A DNA stretch of 6,599 nt, taken from Crocinitomix sp. (GTDB taxonomy: Bacteria > Bacteroidota > Bacteroidia > Flavobacteriales_D > Crocinitomicaceae). Below, piece after piece: positions 6,269 through 6,599 of this stretch (the first letter of the stretch is position 1; each line of letters starts with the position of its first letter). Made by a program: the position numbers and the translations under genes. The notes beneath the pieces were generated by a model. The model saw only the letters and a list, made by a program, of their open reading frames with translations, was not told the origin of the DNA and searched no databases. The stretch covers positions 1 through 6,599 of the forward strand of contig JADZFJ010000265.1 of the NCBI GenBank assembly GCA_020849935.1, in the 5' to 3' direction.

Positions 6269-6369
6269 AGCTAATTTAAGACGAAAATTTAGTGTTTTAA
6301 GTTGCATTTGAGGTGATTAAAGAGATTTCAAATTTTTAAATCAAATTGTTTGTGATTGACGATATTAAC

Positions 6370-6599
6370 TTATGATGGTAAATCGTCACCAAATTCTTCG
6401 ATTAAGGAGACAGAACAATCTTGATCGACTTTTATTTTCCAATAATGACTCTTCAAACATCCGGTTAAGCAATTGTCCCAAGCAAATTCAAAAATAAAAA
6501 TATCGTGATCGGGATAGGAAAAATGATCAATGGTAGGGCCGTCCCACTGGGGCTCGTTGATGTATACCTCCACAATTTCGTCAAATTCTAGCAGGCGCG
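6370..6599 (-). CDS. Paralogue of the neighbouring CxTGC lipoprotein (5' partial)
   Basis: This is the C-terminal end of a gene that runs off the right edge of the window. The frame is open to the edge. Translation upstream of the GTG at 6573 gives RLLEFDEIVEVYINEPQWDG, which aligns without gaps to residues 176-195 of the downstream paralogue, so that GTG is internal and not the start. The visible 76 residues contain the whole shared domain: HFSYPDHDIFIFEFAW, C-LTG-C, SHYWKIKVD, a third Cys, and EEFG-x2-LP before the TAA. Its own signal peptide would lie beyond the window. The stop is 101 bases upstream of the ATG of the downstream copy, so both may share one transcript. The function is unknown. 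Confidence 0.75.
   Translation of the reverse strand, partial: RLLEFDEIVEVYINEPQWDGPTIDHFSYPDHDIFIFEFAWDNCLTGCLKSHYWKIKVDQDCSVSLIEEFGDDLPS

Noticed and set aside
6269..6369. A promoter for the complete - strand lipoprotein in the gap between the paralogues
   Set aside because: TTTG strings are present on the - strand (for example the repeated AATTTGA), but none is preceded by TA at the right distance together with a TTG 19 bases upstream. Co-transcription from the upstream paralogue is equally likely.

Overview
The window looks like chromosomal DNA from a Bacteroidota bacterium, most likely from the Flavobacteriia or a close relative. The DNA is AT-rich. No clear Shine-Dalgarno sequence precedes most genes. 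Candidate promoters follow the Bacteroidota TTG-N19-xxnnTTTG pattern, and two lipoproteins have short signal peptides typical of the phylum. The genus cannot be named from this sequence.

Positions 1-2450 (+) carry a tight paaA-paaB-paaC-paaD cluster. It encodes most of the phenylacetyl-CoA 1,2-epoxidase, which converts phenylacetyl-CoA to the ring-1,2-epoxide in aerobic phenylacetate breakdown. PaaA is the di-iron catalytic subunit, PaaC its structural partner, PaaB the small bridging subunit, and PaaD an accessory Fe-S maturation protein. paaA is cut by the left edge of the window. The reductase gene paaE is not downstream of paaD, so it must lie upstream of the window or elsewhere. After a 104-base gap with a 12-bp perfect palindrome inside a possible promoter comes murB (2555-3568, +), a peptidoglycan precursor gene with no pathway link to paa.

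Positions 3569-5287 hold a 264-base gap with a good candidate promoter, then a 484-residue lipoprotein with one c-type heme motif (CxxCH) close to its C-terminus. It belongs to a family I recognise by motif but cannot name. Its gene ends at a 34-bp perfect palindrome flanked by A and T tracts, which can serve as a terminator in both directions between convergent genes. Positions 5378-5515 contain no gene but do contain short GC-rich and tandem repeat units that look like dispersed intergenic repeats.

Positions 5516-6599 (-) contain two tandem paralogues. One is a complete 250-residue lipoprotein. The other is a partial gene that runs off the right edge. They share a gapless C-terminal domain (33 of 52 residues identical) with a CxTGC...H[FY]WK...C cysteine pattern. 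Their function is unknown.

Most of the window is ordinary metabolism and cell-wall biosynthesis. The least explained parts are the heme lipoprotein, the cysteine-rich paralogue pair and the repeat-bearing gap between them. I see no CRISPR array, tRNA, rRNA, transposase or defence-system gene.
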